Shown: positions 34,261 through 45,064, numbered from the stretch's first letter. The stretch: DNA of 64,000 nt from Arenibacter sp. F20364 (GCF_023015905.1 NZ_JALKBD010000027.1:1-64000), one strand, 5' to 3'. The notes: generated from the letters alone by a model not told the origin. Translations and numbers: made by a program.

Positions 34261-35670
34261 ATGAGCAATAATCAAATATTAGGCAGTATAGATCATGATA
34301 AATGTAAAGTGGCAGATGAAATTTGCTTGCCCGATTCCGAGCAACCGAGAATAGTTATAGTTGGAGGTGGCTTTGCGGGTTTGGCATTGGTGGAAGGACT
34401 AAAAAACAAAAATGTTCAGATAGTGCTTATAGACCGTAACAACTTTCATCAATTCCAGCCCTTATTTTATCAGGTAGCTACGAGCGGCCTCGAACCCGAT
34501 AGTATTGTATTTCCATTTAGGAAACAAATTAAAGGGTACAAAAACGTAAGCTTCAGACTGGCCGAGGTACGGGAAATCCAGGCCTCTACTAATACTGTCA
34601 TAACGGACAAAGGAAAACTTACCTATGATTATTTGGTACTGGCGACTGGTACTAAGACTAACTTTTTTGGTATGGAAGAAGTGGAAAGAAATAGTTTGGG
34701 CATGAAAGATATCCGGGATTCCCTAAATATCCGCCATATGATGTTGCAAAACTTGGAGCAGGCGGCAATTACATGCGATGATGTGGAACGTGATGCCCTT
34801 ACCAATTTTGTGATCGTGGGCGGTGGCCCTGCGGGAGTAGAAATGGCAGGTGCACTAGCTGAGTTTTGCAAATATATCCTTCCAAAGGACTATCCAGAAT
34901 ATCCTTCTTCAATAATGAATATTTTTTTGGTGGAAGCTATGGATAAACTACTTATAGCAATGTCCGACAAAGCTTCTTCAAGAACATTGACCTATCTGGA
35001 AAATCTAAATGTGACTGTCTTGTTGAATGAATCCGTTAGCAATTATGACGGTAAGGTTGTCCAAACCAAAAACGGGAAGAGAATATTGGCCAAAAACCTT
35101 ATTTGGACGGCAGGTGTAAAAGGGGACTTTCCAAAGGGTATCGATCAGAAGCATGTAGCTAAGGGCAATCGCTTAAAAACTGATGCTTATTTGAAGGTTG
35201 AAGGGCAAGAAAACATTTATGCCATCGGGGATATTGCGGCACTGATTTCCGAAGAGACTCCAATAGGCCATCCCCAGGTAGCTCAGGCTGCGATTCAACA
35301 AGGAAATTATCTTGCCCAAATGTTGAACAACCTAAACAATAACATACCATCAAAGTCTTTTAAATATACTGATAAAGGGTCTTTGGCGACAGTTGGAAAG
35401 CGAAAGGCGGTAGCGGATCTGGGAAAATTGAAGTTTACCGGATACTTTGCTTGGTTGTTATGGTCCGTGGTGCACTTGATGTCAATTAGCGGATTCAGAA
35501 ATAAACTTTTGGTCGGCTTCAATTGGGCCATAAGTTATTTTTCTTATGAAAAGAGCAATAGGGTAATAATCCGGAATTTCAAACGTGATTCTACCACGGA
35601 AACTCCATCAAAAAACAATACCAATAATGCTTTAGAAAAGGATAAAAACATACAAAAAACCCAGCATTGA
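34261..35670 (+). CDS. ndh: Type II NADH dehydrogenase (NDH-2)
   Basis: A 469-residue FAD enzyme passing electrons from NADH to quinone without pumping protons. The first dinucleotide motif VGGGFAG (about 34-40) binds FAD and the second VGGGPAGVEMAG (about 185-196) binds NADH. AIGDIAAL near 321 completes the FAD site, and the C-terminal hydrophobic/basic segment (WLLWSVVHLMSISGFRNK) is the membrane anchor of NDH-2. Its stop overlaps the NhaA start (TGATG). It regenerates NAD+ when the host's complex I or Na+-NQR is limiting. Confidence 0.9.
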   Translation: MSNNQILGSIDHDKCKVADEICLPDSEQPRIVIVGGGFAGLALVEGLKNKNVQIVLIDRNNFHQFQPLFYQVATSGLEPDSIVFPFRKQIKGYKNVSFRLAEVREIQASTNTVITDKGKLTYDYLVLATGTKTNFFGMEEVERNSLGMKDIRDSLNIRHMMLQNLEQAAITCDDVERDALTNFVIVGGGPAGVEMAGALAEFCKYILPKDYPEYPSSIMNIFLVEAMDKLLIAMSDKASSRTLTYLENLNVTVLLNESVSNYDGKVVQTKNGKRILAKNLIWTAGVKGDFPKGIDQKHVAKGNRLKTDAYLKVEGQENIYAIGDIAALISEETPIGHPQVAQAAIQQGNYLAQMLNNLNNNIPSKSFKYTDKGSLATVGKRKAVADLGKLKFTGYFAWLLWSVVHLMSISGFRNKLLVGFNWAISYFSYEKSNRVIIRNFKRDSTTETPSKNNTNNALEKDKNIQKTQH

Positions 35671-36998
35671 TGCTTAAACACGAAACAAATAGCGGTATTA
35701 TGAAATTCTTTGGCAACACGGCCAAAGAACTCAATAACAATGGTGTTATTCTATTTATCACTGTAGTCATCGCAATGGTCTGGGCCAATTCGCCATGGAA
35801 GGAATATTATATCGCCTTAATGCAAACCGATATTGCCTTCACTATTGGCACCCTTCAGCTATCGGAGCCGCTATTGTTATGGATCAACGATGGCCTAATG
35901 GCCCTATTCTTTCTACAAGTTGGCTTAGAGCTGAAACGTGAAATAATCGGCGGTAAACTTTCATCTCCAAAGAGTGCGGTATTACCTATTGGAGCGGCTA
36001 TTGGAGGCATGGTACTTCCTGCCCTTATTTATTTTATGTTCAATAGCTCGGGCGAGGCATCAAATGGTTGGGGCATTCCCATGGCTACGGACATTGCCTT
36101 TTCTCTAGGGGTATTGGCCATTGTCGGAAAAAGACTGCCTTCCGCTTTGAGGGTCTTTCTTATTACTCTTGCTATAGTGGACGATTTGGGTGGTGTCTTG
36201 GTCATTGCGCTATTTTATACCTCCGGTATTTCCGAGATGGATCTACTTCATGGACTATTGTTCTTCGGAGCTTTGATTATCGGAAATTATGCGGGAGTAA
36301 GAAGCACATGGTTTTATGCCATTATTGGTATAGGTGGTGTTTGGCTGGCCTTCTTTTTCTCAGGAATACATCCAACGATAGCTGGAATTCTTACCGCATT
36401 TGCAATTCCAGGCAGGGTAAAAATTAAGGAAAATACCTTTTTGAACCGTTTAGACAACTTACACAAAAAATTTCAAGAAACCAAGTCGATAAGGGGCGCG
36501 CTTATCTCAAAAACGCAGTTGGATATTTTGGAGGATATCAAGACTACAAGTTCAGAGGCGGAGACTCCCCTTCAAAAATTGGAAAGGTCCTTAAACCCAA
36601 TAGTTAGCTTCATCATTCTCCCTTTGTTTGCTTTGGCAAACACAGGAATACATCTTCATGGTGATTTGTTGAAAGTACTATCCAGCCCCGTTAGTTTGGG
36701 GATTGGTCTGGGCCTGATTCTTGGAAAATTTATCGGTATTGCCGCTTTTTCAAGAATACTGGTCGCACTTAAACTTGCAAAACTACCGGAAAAAGTGAAT
36801 TGGAACATGATTTATGGTATAGCTTTTCTTGGAGGTATTGGTTTTACCATGTCATTGTTTATAAATGAGCTGGCCTTCACAGACGAGTCTTTGATATTCA
36901 CGGCCAAGGTAAGTATCCTATTCGCTTCTATGTTAGCAGGTGTAATAGGCGCTATACTATTACATAGAAACAGTAAAAAATTAATAACAGTAAAATAA
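35670..36998 (+). CDS. nhaA: Na+/H+ antiporter NhaA
   Basis: A 442-residue antiporter with about twelve helices. The ion-binding Asp pair lies in AIVDDLGG near 169-174, and DIAFSLG near 140 is equally typical. A cytoplasmic loop of about 45 residues (262-310) is longer than in E. coli NhaA. It keeps internal pH and sodium in range, fitting a block that would otherwise produce acid. Start ATG at 35670 overlaps the stop of ndh by one base. Confidence 0.92.
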   Translation: MLKHETNSGIMKFFGNTAKELNNNGVILFITVVIAMVWANSPWKEYYIALMQTDIAFTIGTLQLSEPLLLWINDGLMALFFLQVGLELKREIIGGKLSSPKSAVLPIGAAIGGMVLPALIYFMFNSSGEASNGWGIPMATDIAFSLGVLAIVGKRLPSALRVFLITLAIVDDLGGVLVIALFYTSGISEMDLLHGLLFFGALIIGNYAGVRSTWFYAIIGIGGVWLAFFFSGIHPTIAGILTAFAIPGRVKIKENTFLNRLDNLHKKFQETKSIRGALISKTQLDILEDIKTTSSEAETPLQKLERSLNPIVSFIILPLFALANTGIHLHGDLLKVLSSPVSLGIGLGLILGKFIGIAAFSRILVALKLAKLPEKVNWNMIYGIAFLGGIGFTMSLFINELAFTDESLIFTAKVSILFASMLAGVIGAILLHRNSKKLITVK

Positions 36999-37005
36999 TA
37001 AGGAT

Positions 37006-38019
37006 ATGAAAAGTATTGCAGTAGTAGGTTATGGGGTCATCGGAAAAAGAGTGGCCGACGCCATTAATGTACAAGACGATATGAACTTGATCGGGGTTTG
37101 CGATGTCATCAGCGATTGGCGGATACAGAATGCCATAAGAAAAGAGTATGATATCTACGCGGCAACCGCCGAGGCCGAAAAAGAAATGAAGGCTGCAAGT
37201 ATTCCAGCAAAGGGTAACCTGCAAGACCTGTTGAAAAAGACAGACTTAGTGGTGGATTGCACCCCAAAGAATATAGCGGCAAAGAATGTGGAAATATATA
37301 AAAAACTGAGTATAAAATTCATTCTTCAAGGTGGTGAAAAACACCATACTACTGGCCATTCCTTTAGTGCAGAAAATAATTATCAATCCGCGATAAATTT
37401 AGATGCTACAAGGGTAGTTTCTTGCAATACCACTTCTATTCTTCGAACCCTGACAACTTTGAAGAGAGCAGATCTATTGGACTATGCACGGGGAACATTA
37501 TTAAGAAGGGCCACCGACCCATGGGAAAGCCATTTAGGTGGTATTATGAATACAATGGTTCCCGAAAAAGATATTCCAAGCCATCAAGGTCCTGACGCTA
37601 AAAGTGTGGATCCCGAACTGGATGTCATCACTGCCGCAGTAAAAGTGCCCGAAACATTGAGCCATATGCATTACTGGAACGTGAAATTAAAAAAACAAGC
37701 CACAAAAGAAGAAGTGCTAAATGCTTTTAAAACTTCTACACGGATTAAGCTAATTAATTATGACCAAGGTTTGGTTTCAAACAATACAATAAAAGAAATG
37801 TTCTTGGATATGGGCAGGCCTTGGGGAGATATGTACGAGGTGGCCCTGTGGGAAGATATGCTTAAAGTAGTGGGTGATGAGCTTTTTTATGCTTATGTGG
37901 TGGATAACCAGGCGATTGTTATCCCAGAGACTATAGATGCCATTCGTGCACTTACTGGGATTGAGACAGATGCAGCAAAATCCATCGCCAAAACCAATAT
38001 AAGTTTGGGAATCATATAA
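37006..38019 (+). CDS. Type II (archaeal-type) glyceraldehyde-3-phosphate dehydrogenase
   Basis: A 337-residue enzyme that does not match the usual bacterial GapA. The N-terminal [13 protein letters not shown] (about 8-20), the GGEKHH motif near 109-114 and the catalytic Cys140 in [11 protein letters not shown] are those of the archaeal type II GAPDH, which uses NADP+ or NAD+. It converts glyceraldehyde-3-phosphate and phosphate to 1,3-bisphosphoglycerate, or the reverse. It is seven bases after nhaA and 10 bases before a class I aldolase gene, its pathway partner. The signs of transfer are the archaeal-type family and the element itself. Confidence 0.9.
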   Translation: MKSIAVVGYGVIGKRVADAINVQDDMNLIGVCDVISDWRIQNAIRKEYDIYAATAEAEKEMKAASIPAKGNLQDLLKKTDLVVDCTPKNIAAKNVEIYKKLSIKFILQGGEKHHTTGHSFSAENNYQSAINLDATRVVSCNTTSILRTLTTLKRADLLDYARGTLLRRATDPWESHLGGIMNTMVPEKDIPSHQGPDAKSVDPELDVITAAVKVPETLSHMHYWNVKLKKQATKEEVLNAFKTSTRIKLINYDQGLVSNNTIKEMFLDMGRPWGDMYEVALWEDMLKVVGDELFYAYVVDNQAIVIPETIDAIRALTGIETDAAKSIAKTNISLGII

Positions 38020-38029
38020 ACATAGCGTT

Positions 38030-39091
38030 ATGAAAACATATGAAAATTTAGTGAATCATTTAGGGGACAAAGCATCTTTCTATTTGGACCACGTAAGCGA
38101 AAGGATTACCAAGGATGAACTCCATTTGCCTGATGAAAATTTTGTCTCTAAAGTTTTTGTCAATAGTAATCGGAATCCACAAGTGCTAAGAAGTCTTGCC
38201 CAGCTTTACGGGCATGGCAATCTGAAAGATACAGGATATTTAAGTATACTGCCCGTTGACCAAGGTATTGAGCATAGTGCAGCCTTTTCCTTTTATAAGA
38301 ATCCCGATTATTTTGATCCGGAAAATATCATAAAATTAGCCATTAGTGCTGGTTGTAATGGGGTCGCCTCAACCTTCGGGGCGTTGGGTCTCTATGCCCG
38401 TAAATATGCGCATAAAATTCCTTTCATTGTTAAGATAAACCATAACGAACTCCTGTCATACCCCAATGCCTACGACCAAACCTTATTCGGAAAGGTCAGG
38501 GAAGCTTGGAACATGGGTGCTATATCGATCGGGGCCACCATCTATTTTGGATCTAGGGAAAGTAATCGACAGTTAAAGGAAATTTCGGATGCATTTGCCG
38601 AAGCCCATAGTCTTGGCATGGCTACGATCTTATGGTGCTACACCCGGAACGACGCTTTTAAAACGGATAAAGTGGACTACCACGCAGCAGCAGATTTAAC
38701 GGGGCAGGCCAATCACCTTGGGGTAACGATACAGGCAGATATCATCAAACAAAAGTTGCCCACCACAAATTTTGGTTTTAAAGACCTGAAATTTGGAAAA
38801 TACGACGATGCCATGTACGAGAATCTGACGACAGAGCACCCTATAGACCTTTGTCGATTACAGGTTGCCAATTGCTATATGGGCAAGATAGGATTGATAA
38901 ATTCAGGTGGAGGTTCCAAAGGAGCATCCGATATGGCAGAAGCCATCACAACCGCAATCGTAAACAAACGAGCCGGAGGATCGGGTTTAATTCTGGGAAG
39001 AAAGGCTTTTCAAAAACCCTTCAAGGATGGGGTGGAATTAATAAATGCGGTTCAGGGCGTTTACATTGAGAAAAGAATCACGGTAGCATAA
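38030..39091 (+). CDS. fbaB: Class I fructose-bisphosphate aldolase, FbaB/DhnA type
   Basis: A 353-residue Schiff-base aldolase that needs no metal. It matches the DhnA family with [10 protein letters not shown] near 80, [23 protein letters not shown] and [13 protein letters not shown]. These enzymes are usual in archaea and in some bacteria as a gluconeogenic isozyme; most bacterial glycolysis uses metal-dependent class II aldolase. It follows the archaeal-type GAPDH, so together they cover fructose-1,6-bisphosphate to 1,3-bisphosphoglycerate (triose phosphate isomerase from the host). Confidence 0.92.
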   Translation: MKTYENLVNHLGDKASFYLDHVSERITKDELHLPDENFVSKVFVNSNRNPQVLRSLAQLYGHGNLKDTGYLSILPVDQGIEHSAAFSFYKNPDYFDPENIIKLAISAGCNGVASTFGALGLYARKYAHKIPFIVKINHNELLSYPNAYDQTLFGKVREAWNMGAISIGATIYFGSRESNRQLKEISDAFAEAHSLGMATILWCYTRNDAFKTDKVDYHAAADLTGQANHLGVTIQADIIKQKLPTTNFGFKDLKFGKYDDAMYENLTTEHPIDLCRLQVANCYMGKIGLINSGGGSKGASDMAEAITTAIVNKRAGGSGLILGRKAFQKPFKDGVELINAVQGVYIEKRITVA

Positions 39092-39104
39092 TACAGATAA
39101 AAGA

Positions 39105-40469
39105 ATGGTCGATACGGAAATAAAATCATTAAAATCCCTACACCACTACTTGCAAAAGTTGGTAGAAAATAGGCTTTGGCTTAAGGTTATCATTGCTTTG
39201 TTTTTAGGTGTTGGTGTTGGCCTGTTGTTAAGTCCTCAAAATGGTTGGATAACCAAAAACACTGCCGATGCATTAGGAAATTGGTTGGCCCTACCAGGTA
39301 TGTTATTCCTAAAATTGGTACAAATGATCATGATTCCCTTGATCGTAGCATCAATCATTACTGGTATTGCAAGTAACAATAAGGAAAACCTGAAAAGGTT
39401 GGGTGGTGGTGTTCTATTATATTTTATATCAACAACCATTATTTCAGTGACAATAGGTACAATTCTTGCATTAATTTTTAGGCCTGGAAAGTATCTGCAC
39501 CAACAGGCGGAAGTTGGTCATGCAAATGCAGTGGCCAATACTGCCGAAAGTTCGGAACTGTCATTTGGAATAAATGATATTCCGAACGCCATAACAAATT
39601 TGTTGCCTGAAAATCCATTGGCCTCTATGGTAAGCAGCGAAATGTTGAGTATCGTTATTTTTACTATTATAATTGGAGTTGCCGTATTATCACTAACCGA
39701 CGACTTGCTTAAACCGGTAAAGTTACTCCTAGGGGCCATTCAGGAAATATGTATGACCGTGGTCAAATGGGCTATGTTATTAGTTCCGATCGCCGTATTC
39801 GGTTTAATGGCACAATTGACCTCCAGCGTCGGTTTGAACTCCCTAAGGGGTTTGGGCTTTTATGTGCTCGTGGTGCTAATAGGATTGCTAATATTGGTAG
39901 GTATTTACCTCGTGTTGGTAAGCATTCTTGGCCGGAGCAACCCATTGACATTTTTGCGAAAAATAACGGATGTTCAACTATTGGCATTCTCAACTACAAG
40001 TTCAGCCGCAGTAATGCCCCTATCTCTAAAAACAGCAGAGGAAGGGCTCATAGTGGATGCCTCCATCAGCAATTTCATTATTCCCATCGGGGCTACTGTA
40101 AATATGGATGGGACGGCCCTTTATCAGACCATTACGACTTTGTTCATAGCGCAGGCCTACGGATTGGAAATGGGCCTTCTGAATATTATTGTTGTAGTAG
40201 TTACCATAGTTGCAGCTTCCATTGGAACTCCGGCCATTCCAGGAGGTGGCGTCGTGATTTTGGCTTCTGTGCTATCCAGCGTAGGAATTCCCGCCGAAGG
40301 AATTATCATAATAATAGGGGTTGAGCGCTTGCTTGGAATGTTCCGAACAGCAGTCAACGTTACCGGTGACCTAACAGCCTGTATGGTTTTCAATCGTTTT
40401 TACGGGAATAAAATGGAAGGATCCAAAGAGACTGATGTAAAAGCAAATACGGAATTTTCCACTATTTAA
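39105..40469 (+). CDS. Dicarboxylate/amino acid:cation symporter
   Basis: A 454-residue DAACS-family transporter with the unwound-helix motif NMDGTALYQ near 331, the serine-rich reentrant loop (FSTTSSAAVMPLS) and the C-terminal RTAVNVTGD motif that binds the carboxylate. It takes up glutamate, aspartate or C4-dicarboxylates with Na+ or H+. In this gene order it could feed fumarate or malate, or amino acids, to the redox side of the pathway. Substrate unresolved. Confidence 0.92.
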   Translation: MVDTEIKSLKSLHHYLQKLVENRLWLKVIIALFLGVGVGLLLSPQNGWITKNTADALGNWLALPGMLFLKLVQMIMIPLIVASIITGIASNNKENLKRLGGGVLLYFISTTIISVTIGTILALIFRPGKYLHQQAEVGHANAVANTAESSELSFGINDIPNAITNLLPENPLASMVSSEMLSIVIFTIIIGVAVLSLTDDLLKPVKLLLGAIQEICMTVVKWAMLLVPIAVFGLMAQLTSSVGLNSLRGLGFYVLVVLIGLLILVGIYLVLVSILGRSNPLTFLRKITDVQLLAFSTTSSAAVMPLSLKTAEEGLIVDASISNFIIPIGATVNMDGTALYQTITTLFIAQAYGLEMGLLNIIVVVVTIVAASIGTPAIPGGGVVILASVLSSVGIPAEGIIIIIGVERLLGMFRTAVNVTGDLTACMVFNRFYGNKMEGSKETDVKANTEFSTI

Positions 40470-40485
40470 ATATTTAAAGAAGAAG

Positions 40486-42171
40486 ATGATAAAATCAATT
40501 AACGAAATAGATTTTTCTCCAAAACCGGGCAAGGCCTACTGGGTAAACTGTCACAGGGAATGGCGGGAGGAGGTCATTTATTTTCTGATGGTCGACCGAT
40601 TTCATGATAGTAGAAAACGACATTCTTTAAAGTTCGACATGAGACATCCCGGTTTCGGAAATGAAGATCAATTGCAAAAGCCTTTTGGCGGTACCCTCCA
40701 AGGAATCATCAACAACATTGACTATATCAAAAATTTGGGCTCTACCGCCATTTGGTTAAGCCCTGTGTTTGAAAATAATCCAGAATCCTATCATGGATAT
40801 GCCATCCAGAATTATATGGACGTGGACAAACGCTGGGGCAACAAGAAAGATTTGGAAAAACTAGTGGACAAGGCACACGGGTTGGATATAAGGGTGTTCT
40901 TGGATATCGTTTTGCATCATTCCGGAGATAATTGGTCGTATCCTTTTGATTACAACTATTACTATTTTAACGGCCAGCGTTTTCCCTTGGACGAATGGCG
41001 GGAAAAAGATAGGCCAATTCCAGTTGAACTGAGAAATATGGAACTGTATAACCGTAAAGGGCAGATTATAAATTTCGATAATTATCCCGAGACACAGGAA
41101 GGCGACTTCTTTACCTTAAAAACATTTAGAAACGATGGTTCCCCTGATAGTGAAGATTTACGGGAGATACTGGCCAAGATACATTGTTACTGGATTCGTG
41201 AGACAGATGTGGATGGTTTCCGTTTGGATGCCGTCAAACATATGAAGGGAAACGACATTAACCGTTTTTGCTCTACGATAAGGGAATATGCCTACTCCTT
41301 AGGCAAAAGAAACTTTTTTCTATTTGGTGAAATTATCGGGGACGATGAGACGGGTAATCCCTATATAGGTCCCAAAATACTGCCCGAGGACCGGAATATA
41401 TATTACGGGCTTGATTCTATATTAGATCATCCATTACACAGTGTTTTAGCAGAAGTGATAAAAGGGAATTCATCCCCGAATAGATTGATACAGAGGTATT
41501 CGGATTTGCAAAAGAATGCTCTAAGCCGAGGTAGGCATGGGGAGTTCCTCGTGACCTACATCGATGACCATGATCAGGTGGGGATGGACTTTAAACACCG
41601 ATTTGGCCATAACGCCACTACTGCACAAGTTGTTGCGGGAATGGGATTTCTTATTTGTGCCCTTGGCGCTCCGTGTATTTATTATGGTACCGAACAAGGT
41701 TTTGAGGGTAACGGCATGGATGACCGATATATTAGGGAAGGAATGTTCAATCCCGATGATAAGGAGTCGAACGTATTGAACCAAGAATCATGGATATTCA
41801 AGAGAATTGCTGTCTTGGCACATCTAAGACAAAAAGAGGCCATTCTAAAGTTCGGCAGAATGTATTTTCGGGAAACTTCAAAAAACGGACTCGATTTTCA
41901 GTTTCCTGATTGCGAGAAATGTCTTTTGGCATTTTCAAGGATTCTGCATACGGGTGAAATTCTCGTTGTTTATAATTCCTCCCCAAAAGATATCAAAGAG
42001 GAATATATAGCAATTGATACCACTATCAATAAAGAGGGTACACTTATGCAATGCATTTATGGGAACAAGAAAAAAATCAGGATAGAAAAAAATATAGATC
42101 AAGATGCTGACCGCCTTTTCATCAAGGTAAAGCTAAAACCCATGGAATTTTTGATATTCAAGAATCATTAA
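40486..42171 (+). CDS. GH13 alpha-amylase-family glycosidase
   Basis: A 561-residue cytoplasmic enzyme with no signal peptide. The (beta/alpha)8 fold shows the four GH13 regions: DIVLHHSG, GFRLDAVKH (nucleophile Asp near 247), GEIIGD (acid/base Glu near 281) and YIDDHDQV (Asp near 361). The N-terminal DRFHDS matches maltogenic-type members. Intracellular location suggests it trims glycogen or maltodextrins rather than external starch. It precedes the phosphorylase by 35 bases, so the pair mobilises stored glucan. Confidence 0.9.
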   Translation: MIKSINEIDFSPKPGKAYWVNCHREWREEVIYFLMVDRFHDSRKRHSLKFDMRHPGFGNEDQLQKPFGGTLQGIINNIDYIKNLGSTAIWLSPVFENNPESYHGYAIQNYMDVDKRWGNKKDLEKLVDKAHGLDIRVFLDIVLHHSGDNWSYPFDYNYYYFNGQRFPLDEWREKDRPIPVELRNMELYNRKGQIINFDNYPETQEGDFFTLKTFRNDGSPDSEDLREILAKIHCYWIRETDVDGFRLDAVKHMKGNDINRFCSTIREYAYSLGKRNFFLFGEIIGDDETGNPYIGPKILPEDRNIYYGLDSILDHPLHSVLAEVIKGNSSPNRLIQRYSDLQKNALSRGRHGEFLVTYIDDHDQVGMDFKHRFGHNATTAQVVAGMGFLICALGAPCIYYGTEQGFEGNGMDDRYIREGMFNPDDKESNVLNQESWIFKRIAVLAHLRQKEAILKFGRMYFRETSKNGLDFQFPDCEKCLLAFSRILHTGEILVVYNSSPKDIKEEYIAIDTTINKEGTLMQCIYGNKKKIRIEKNIDQDADRLFIKVKLKPMEFLIFKNH

Positions 42172-42206
42172 ATAAAGGAACTTAATAAAGAACAAGCATT
42201 ACAAGC

Positions 42207-44747
42207 ATGAAAAAACAAAAATACAATGCAAATCAAATCTACGGATTAATGCACACAGACATCGAGGGAATCGATGCACTGATAGAACTGGCCCTGAACA
42301 TACGATGGTCATGGAACCATGCCTCGGATGAACTATGGCAACAACTGGATCCAGAACTTTGGGAATTCACGCAGAACCCATGGGTAATTTTGCAAACGAT
42401 TTCACGAAATCGACTGGAGGAACATTTGGCAGATCCAGCTTTTCGGGAAAAGCTCGATGGCCTATTAAAGGCAAATGAGCAAGCGAATTCAACTCCCACT
42501 TGGTTTCAGAAAAAGCATCCGAAGACACCGCTTACCACTATTGCCTATTTTAGTATGGAATATATGCTTAATGAGGCCCTACCCATATATGCCGGAGGCC
42601 TCGGCAATGTAGCGGGTGATCAGTTAAAATCGGCCAGTGATCTGGGGGTACCCGTTGTTGCCGTGGGACTACTTTATGCCAAAGGCTATTTCCGTCAGGA
42701 AATTGACAAATATGGAACGCAAAATGCCTTATTTCCCTATAATGACCCGGGACAATTGCCCATTACGCCCTTACGTTTACCTAACGGGGAGTGGCTACGT
42801 ATAAAGGTATCGTTGCCGGGTCACCCGATATGGCTCCGGGCATGGCAGGTACAGGTAGGACGGTCTAAGCTCTATCTGTTGGATAGCAACGACGCCGCCA
42901 ACTTGCCCATACATCGTGGAATAACAGATGAGCTGTATGGGGGTGGGCCAGAACTCCGCATAAAACAGGAGATTATTTTGGGTATCGGGGGCTACCGGCT
43001 GCTTAAGGCCCTGGATATAATGCCCGAAGTCTGCCATATGAACGAAGGGCATGCCGCTTTTTTGGTCCTGGAACGAGCCAACAATTTTATGAAGGCGAAC
43101 GGTACCTCGTTTGAAGAGGCACTTACCGTTACTCGAGCGGGCAACCTATTTACCACACACACTGCGGTTGCAGCTGGTTTTGATCATTTCAGTCATGAGT
43201 CTATGGAATACCATTTAGGTACTTATGCCAAAGAACAATTGGGCATAAACTTTCATGATTTGATGGCCTTGGGGCGGACAGACGCCAATAACCGATCGGA
43301 GAGTTTCAACATGGCCTATCTTGCCATTCGTGGCAGCGGGGGGGTAAATGGCGTTAGCCGATTGCACGGAGAGGTAAGTAGAACTCTTTTTAACAATCTT
43401 TTCCCGCGTTGGCCAGTGGAGGAAGTTCCGATAAGTCATGTAACAAATGGAGTGCACATGCCATGCTGGGACTCCAAATATGCAGATGAAATCTGGACGG
43501 AATCCTGCGGAAAGGACCGCTGGAGGGGCGAACTCGATGATCATTCTGCACATATTTCAAAGTTATCCGATGAGCAGTTATGGCAATTTAGGACTAAATC
43601 CAGAAACAGGCTCGTCGGTTTTATAAGGCAAAGGTTTGAGAGACAGGCAATAGTTTCTGGCCTACCGTCGGAAGTGGTTGGTATCGCTAACCAAGTTTTT
43701 GACCCGGACACCTTGACATTGGGCTTTGCCCGCCGATTTGTGCCTTACAAAAGACCGGACCTCTTATTGCAGGATCCGGAACGTTTTGTACGAATTCTTA
43801 CCCATCCAGAACATCCGGTACAATTGGTGTTGGCCGGTAAAGCACCCCCTTTCGATGAATCCGGGAAGGCCTTGATACGAAAATGGGTGCAATTTATCCA
43901 AGAACATAATTTGTACAAGCATGTCCTCTTTCTAAGTGATTACGACATTATGTTGGCGGAAAGTTTGGTGCAAGGTGTCGATGTGTGGCTCAATACGCCG
44001 AGACGACCATGGGAAGCCAGTGGTACCAGTGGCATGAAAGTACTTGTAAATGGAGGCCTCAATTTGTCGGTACTGGACGGTTGGTGGGCCGAGGCATATA
44101 GTCCTGAAGTGGGTTGGGCATTGGGCGATGGCCAAGAACATGGAGATGATCCGGCATGGGACGCACACGAGGCAGCAGAATTATATGAAATACTGGAACA
44201 ACAGGTCGTCCCCGAATTTTACGCACGTAACAAAAAAGGGGTGTCGGAATCCTGGGTGGAACGCATGCGAAAAAGTATGGCGATCCTAACGCCTCGTTTT
44301 TCCGCCAATCGAACGGTTCGCGAATATACGGAGGACTATTATCTGCCAGGGGCAATCAACTATAAAAAATGCGCAGCTAGGAAAGGAGCTAAAGGGAAAA
44401 GAATTGTCAGCGCAGGACATGATCTTAAAAATAAATGGGATACCATACAATTTGGGAGAGTCGAAATTGAAAGTGAACGCCAAAAGCACCACTTTAAAGT
44501 AGTCATATGGTTGAAAGGAATAGACCCCAAACATATTCAGGTAGAACTATTCGCGGAAGGCTTGAACGGTGAAGCGTCCGAAAGGATCAAAATGACATTT
44601 GATTGGTTGGGGGAAGATGGTGCACATAATTTTTATGCACAGGCAAATACTTCCCGTCCTTCAGATCATTATACCGTTCGTATTGTACCAAGCTACGAAG
44701 GCATTTCTGTACCATTAGAAGACAACTTGATTTTGTGGCAGTATTAG
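42207..44747 (+). CDS. glgP: Alpha-glucan (glycogen) phosphorylase
   Basis: An 846-residue phosphorylase of the shorter, archaeal/bacterial type with an N-terminal DUF3417 region (residues ~12-120, NIRWSWNHASDELWQ). The PLP-binding motif SGTSGMKVLVNGG lies near 604, preceded by WLNTPRRPWEA, and the C terminus carries a beta-sandwich-like extra part (about 740-846). It releases glucose-1-phosphate from glycogen without using ATP, giving the pathway an energy advantage. It feeds fructose-6-phosphate to the phosphoketolase after host phosphoglucomutase and isomerase. Confidence 0.93.
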   Translation: MKKQKYNANQIYGLMHTDIEGIDALIELALNIRWSWNHASDELWQQLDPELWEFTQNPWVILQTISRNRLEEHLADPAFREKLDGLLKANEQANSTPTWFQKKHPKTPLTTIAYFSMEYMLNEALPIYAGGLGNVAGDQLKSASDLGVPVVAVGLLYAKGYFRQEIDKYGTQNALFPYNDPGQLPITPLRLPNGEWLRIKVSLPGHPIWLRAWQVQVGRSKLYLLDSNDAANLPIHRGITDELYGGGPELRIKQEIILGIGGYRLLKALDIMPEVCHMNEGHAAFLVLERANNFMKANGTSFEEALTVTRAGNLFTTHTAVAAGFDHFSHESMEYHLGTYAKEQLGINFHDLMALGRTDANNRSESFNMAYLAIRGSGGVNGVSRLHGEVSRTLFNNLFPRWPVEEVPISHVTNGVHMPCWDSKYADEIWTESCGKDRWRGELDDHSAHISKLSDEQLWQFRTKSRNRLVGFIRQRFERQAIVSGLPSEVVGIANQVFDPDTLTLGFARRFVPYKRPDLLLQDPERFVRILTHPEHPVQLVLAGKAPPFDESGKALIRKWVQFIQEHNLYKHVLFLSDYDIMLAESLVQGVDVWLNTPRRPWEASGTSGMKVLVNGGLNLSVLDGWWAEAYSPEVGWALGDGQEHGDDPAWDAHEAAELYEILEQQVVPEFYARNKKGVSESWVERMRKSMAILTPRFSANRTVREYTEDYYLPGAINYKKCAARKGAKGKRIVSAGHDLKNKWDTIQFGRVEIESERQKHHFKVVIWLKGIDPKHIQVELFAEGLNGEASERIKMTFDWLGEDGAHNFYAQANTSRPSDHYTVRIVPSYEGISVPLEDNLILWQY

Positions 44748-44774
44748 AATAGAACTTAAAATATAAAAAGAAAA

Positions 44775-44954
44775 ATGGAGACACTGAAATATCATGAAAC
44801 CATAATAAAAAAAGTCTGTTTCGACGAGGAGCTGTTGCAGATAGAACTGAAGAAGGCGGTTCGAAATACCACTTGTTCCGAACAACCGGCATTATTGGAA
44901 TGGTGCGTTATGAGCTTGGGGCGAAATATAAAGAAATGGCATCATCTTTTATGA
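44775..44954 (+). CDS. Small hypothetical protein (59 aa)
   Basis: A 59-codon frame starting METLKYHETIIKK, with two Cys residues and a Trp-Cys pair (LLEWCVMSLGRNIKKWH). It lies between glycogen phosphorylase and acetate kinase, 27 bases after the former and in the direction of the operon. It has an A-rich leader with a purine-rich stretch. It may be a small regulator or the end of a degraded gene; no family is recognised. Confidence 0.5.
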   Translation: METLKYHETIIKKVCFDEELLQIELKKAVRNTTCSEQPALLEWCVMSLGRNIKKWHHLL

Positions 44955-45064
44955 AAGAAAAGGATTGTGATTTTACTTATCTGGATTTATGATAGGATCC
45001 AAATAGCAATCACGTCATCAAAACCTTAGGTATAGATAATTTATAAATGTAAACTAGAAAATAA

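Noticed and set aside
39749-40324. 191-codon plus-strand frame in the symporter gene
   Set aside because: It lies in an alternate frame of a conserved transporter with strong motifs; the product is low-complexity Arg/Ser-rich.
44775-44954. Truncated end of an enzyme such as a transaldolase
   Set aside because: No motif of any sugar-phosphate enzyme is present, so it is kept only as a small hypothetical protein.
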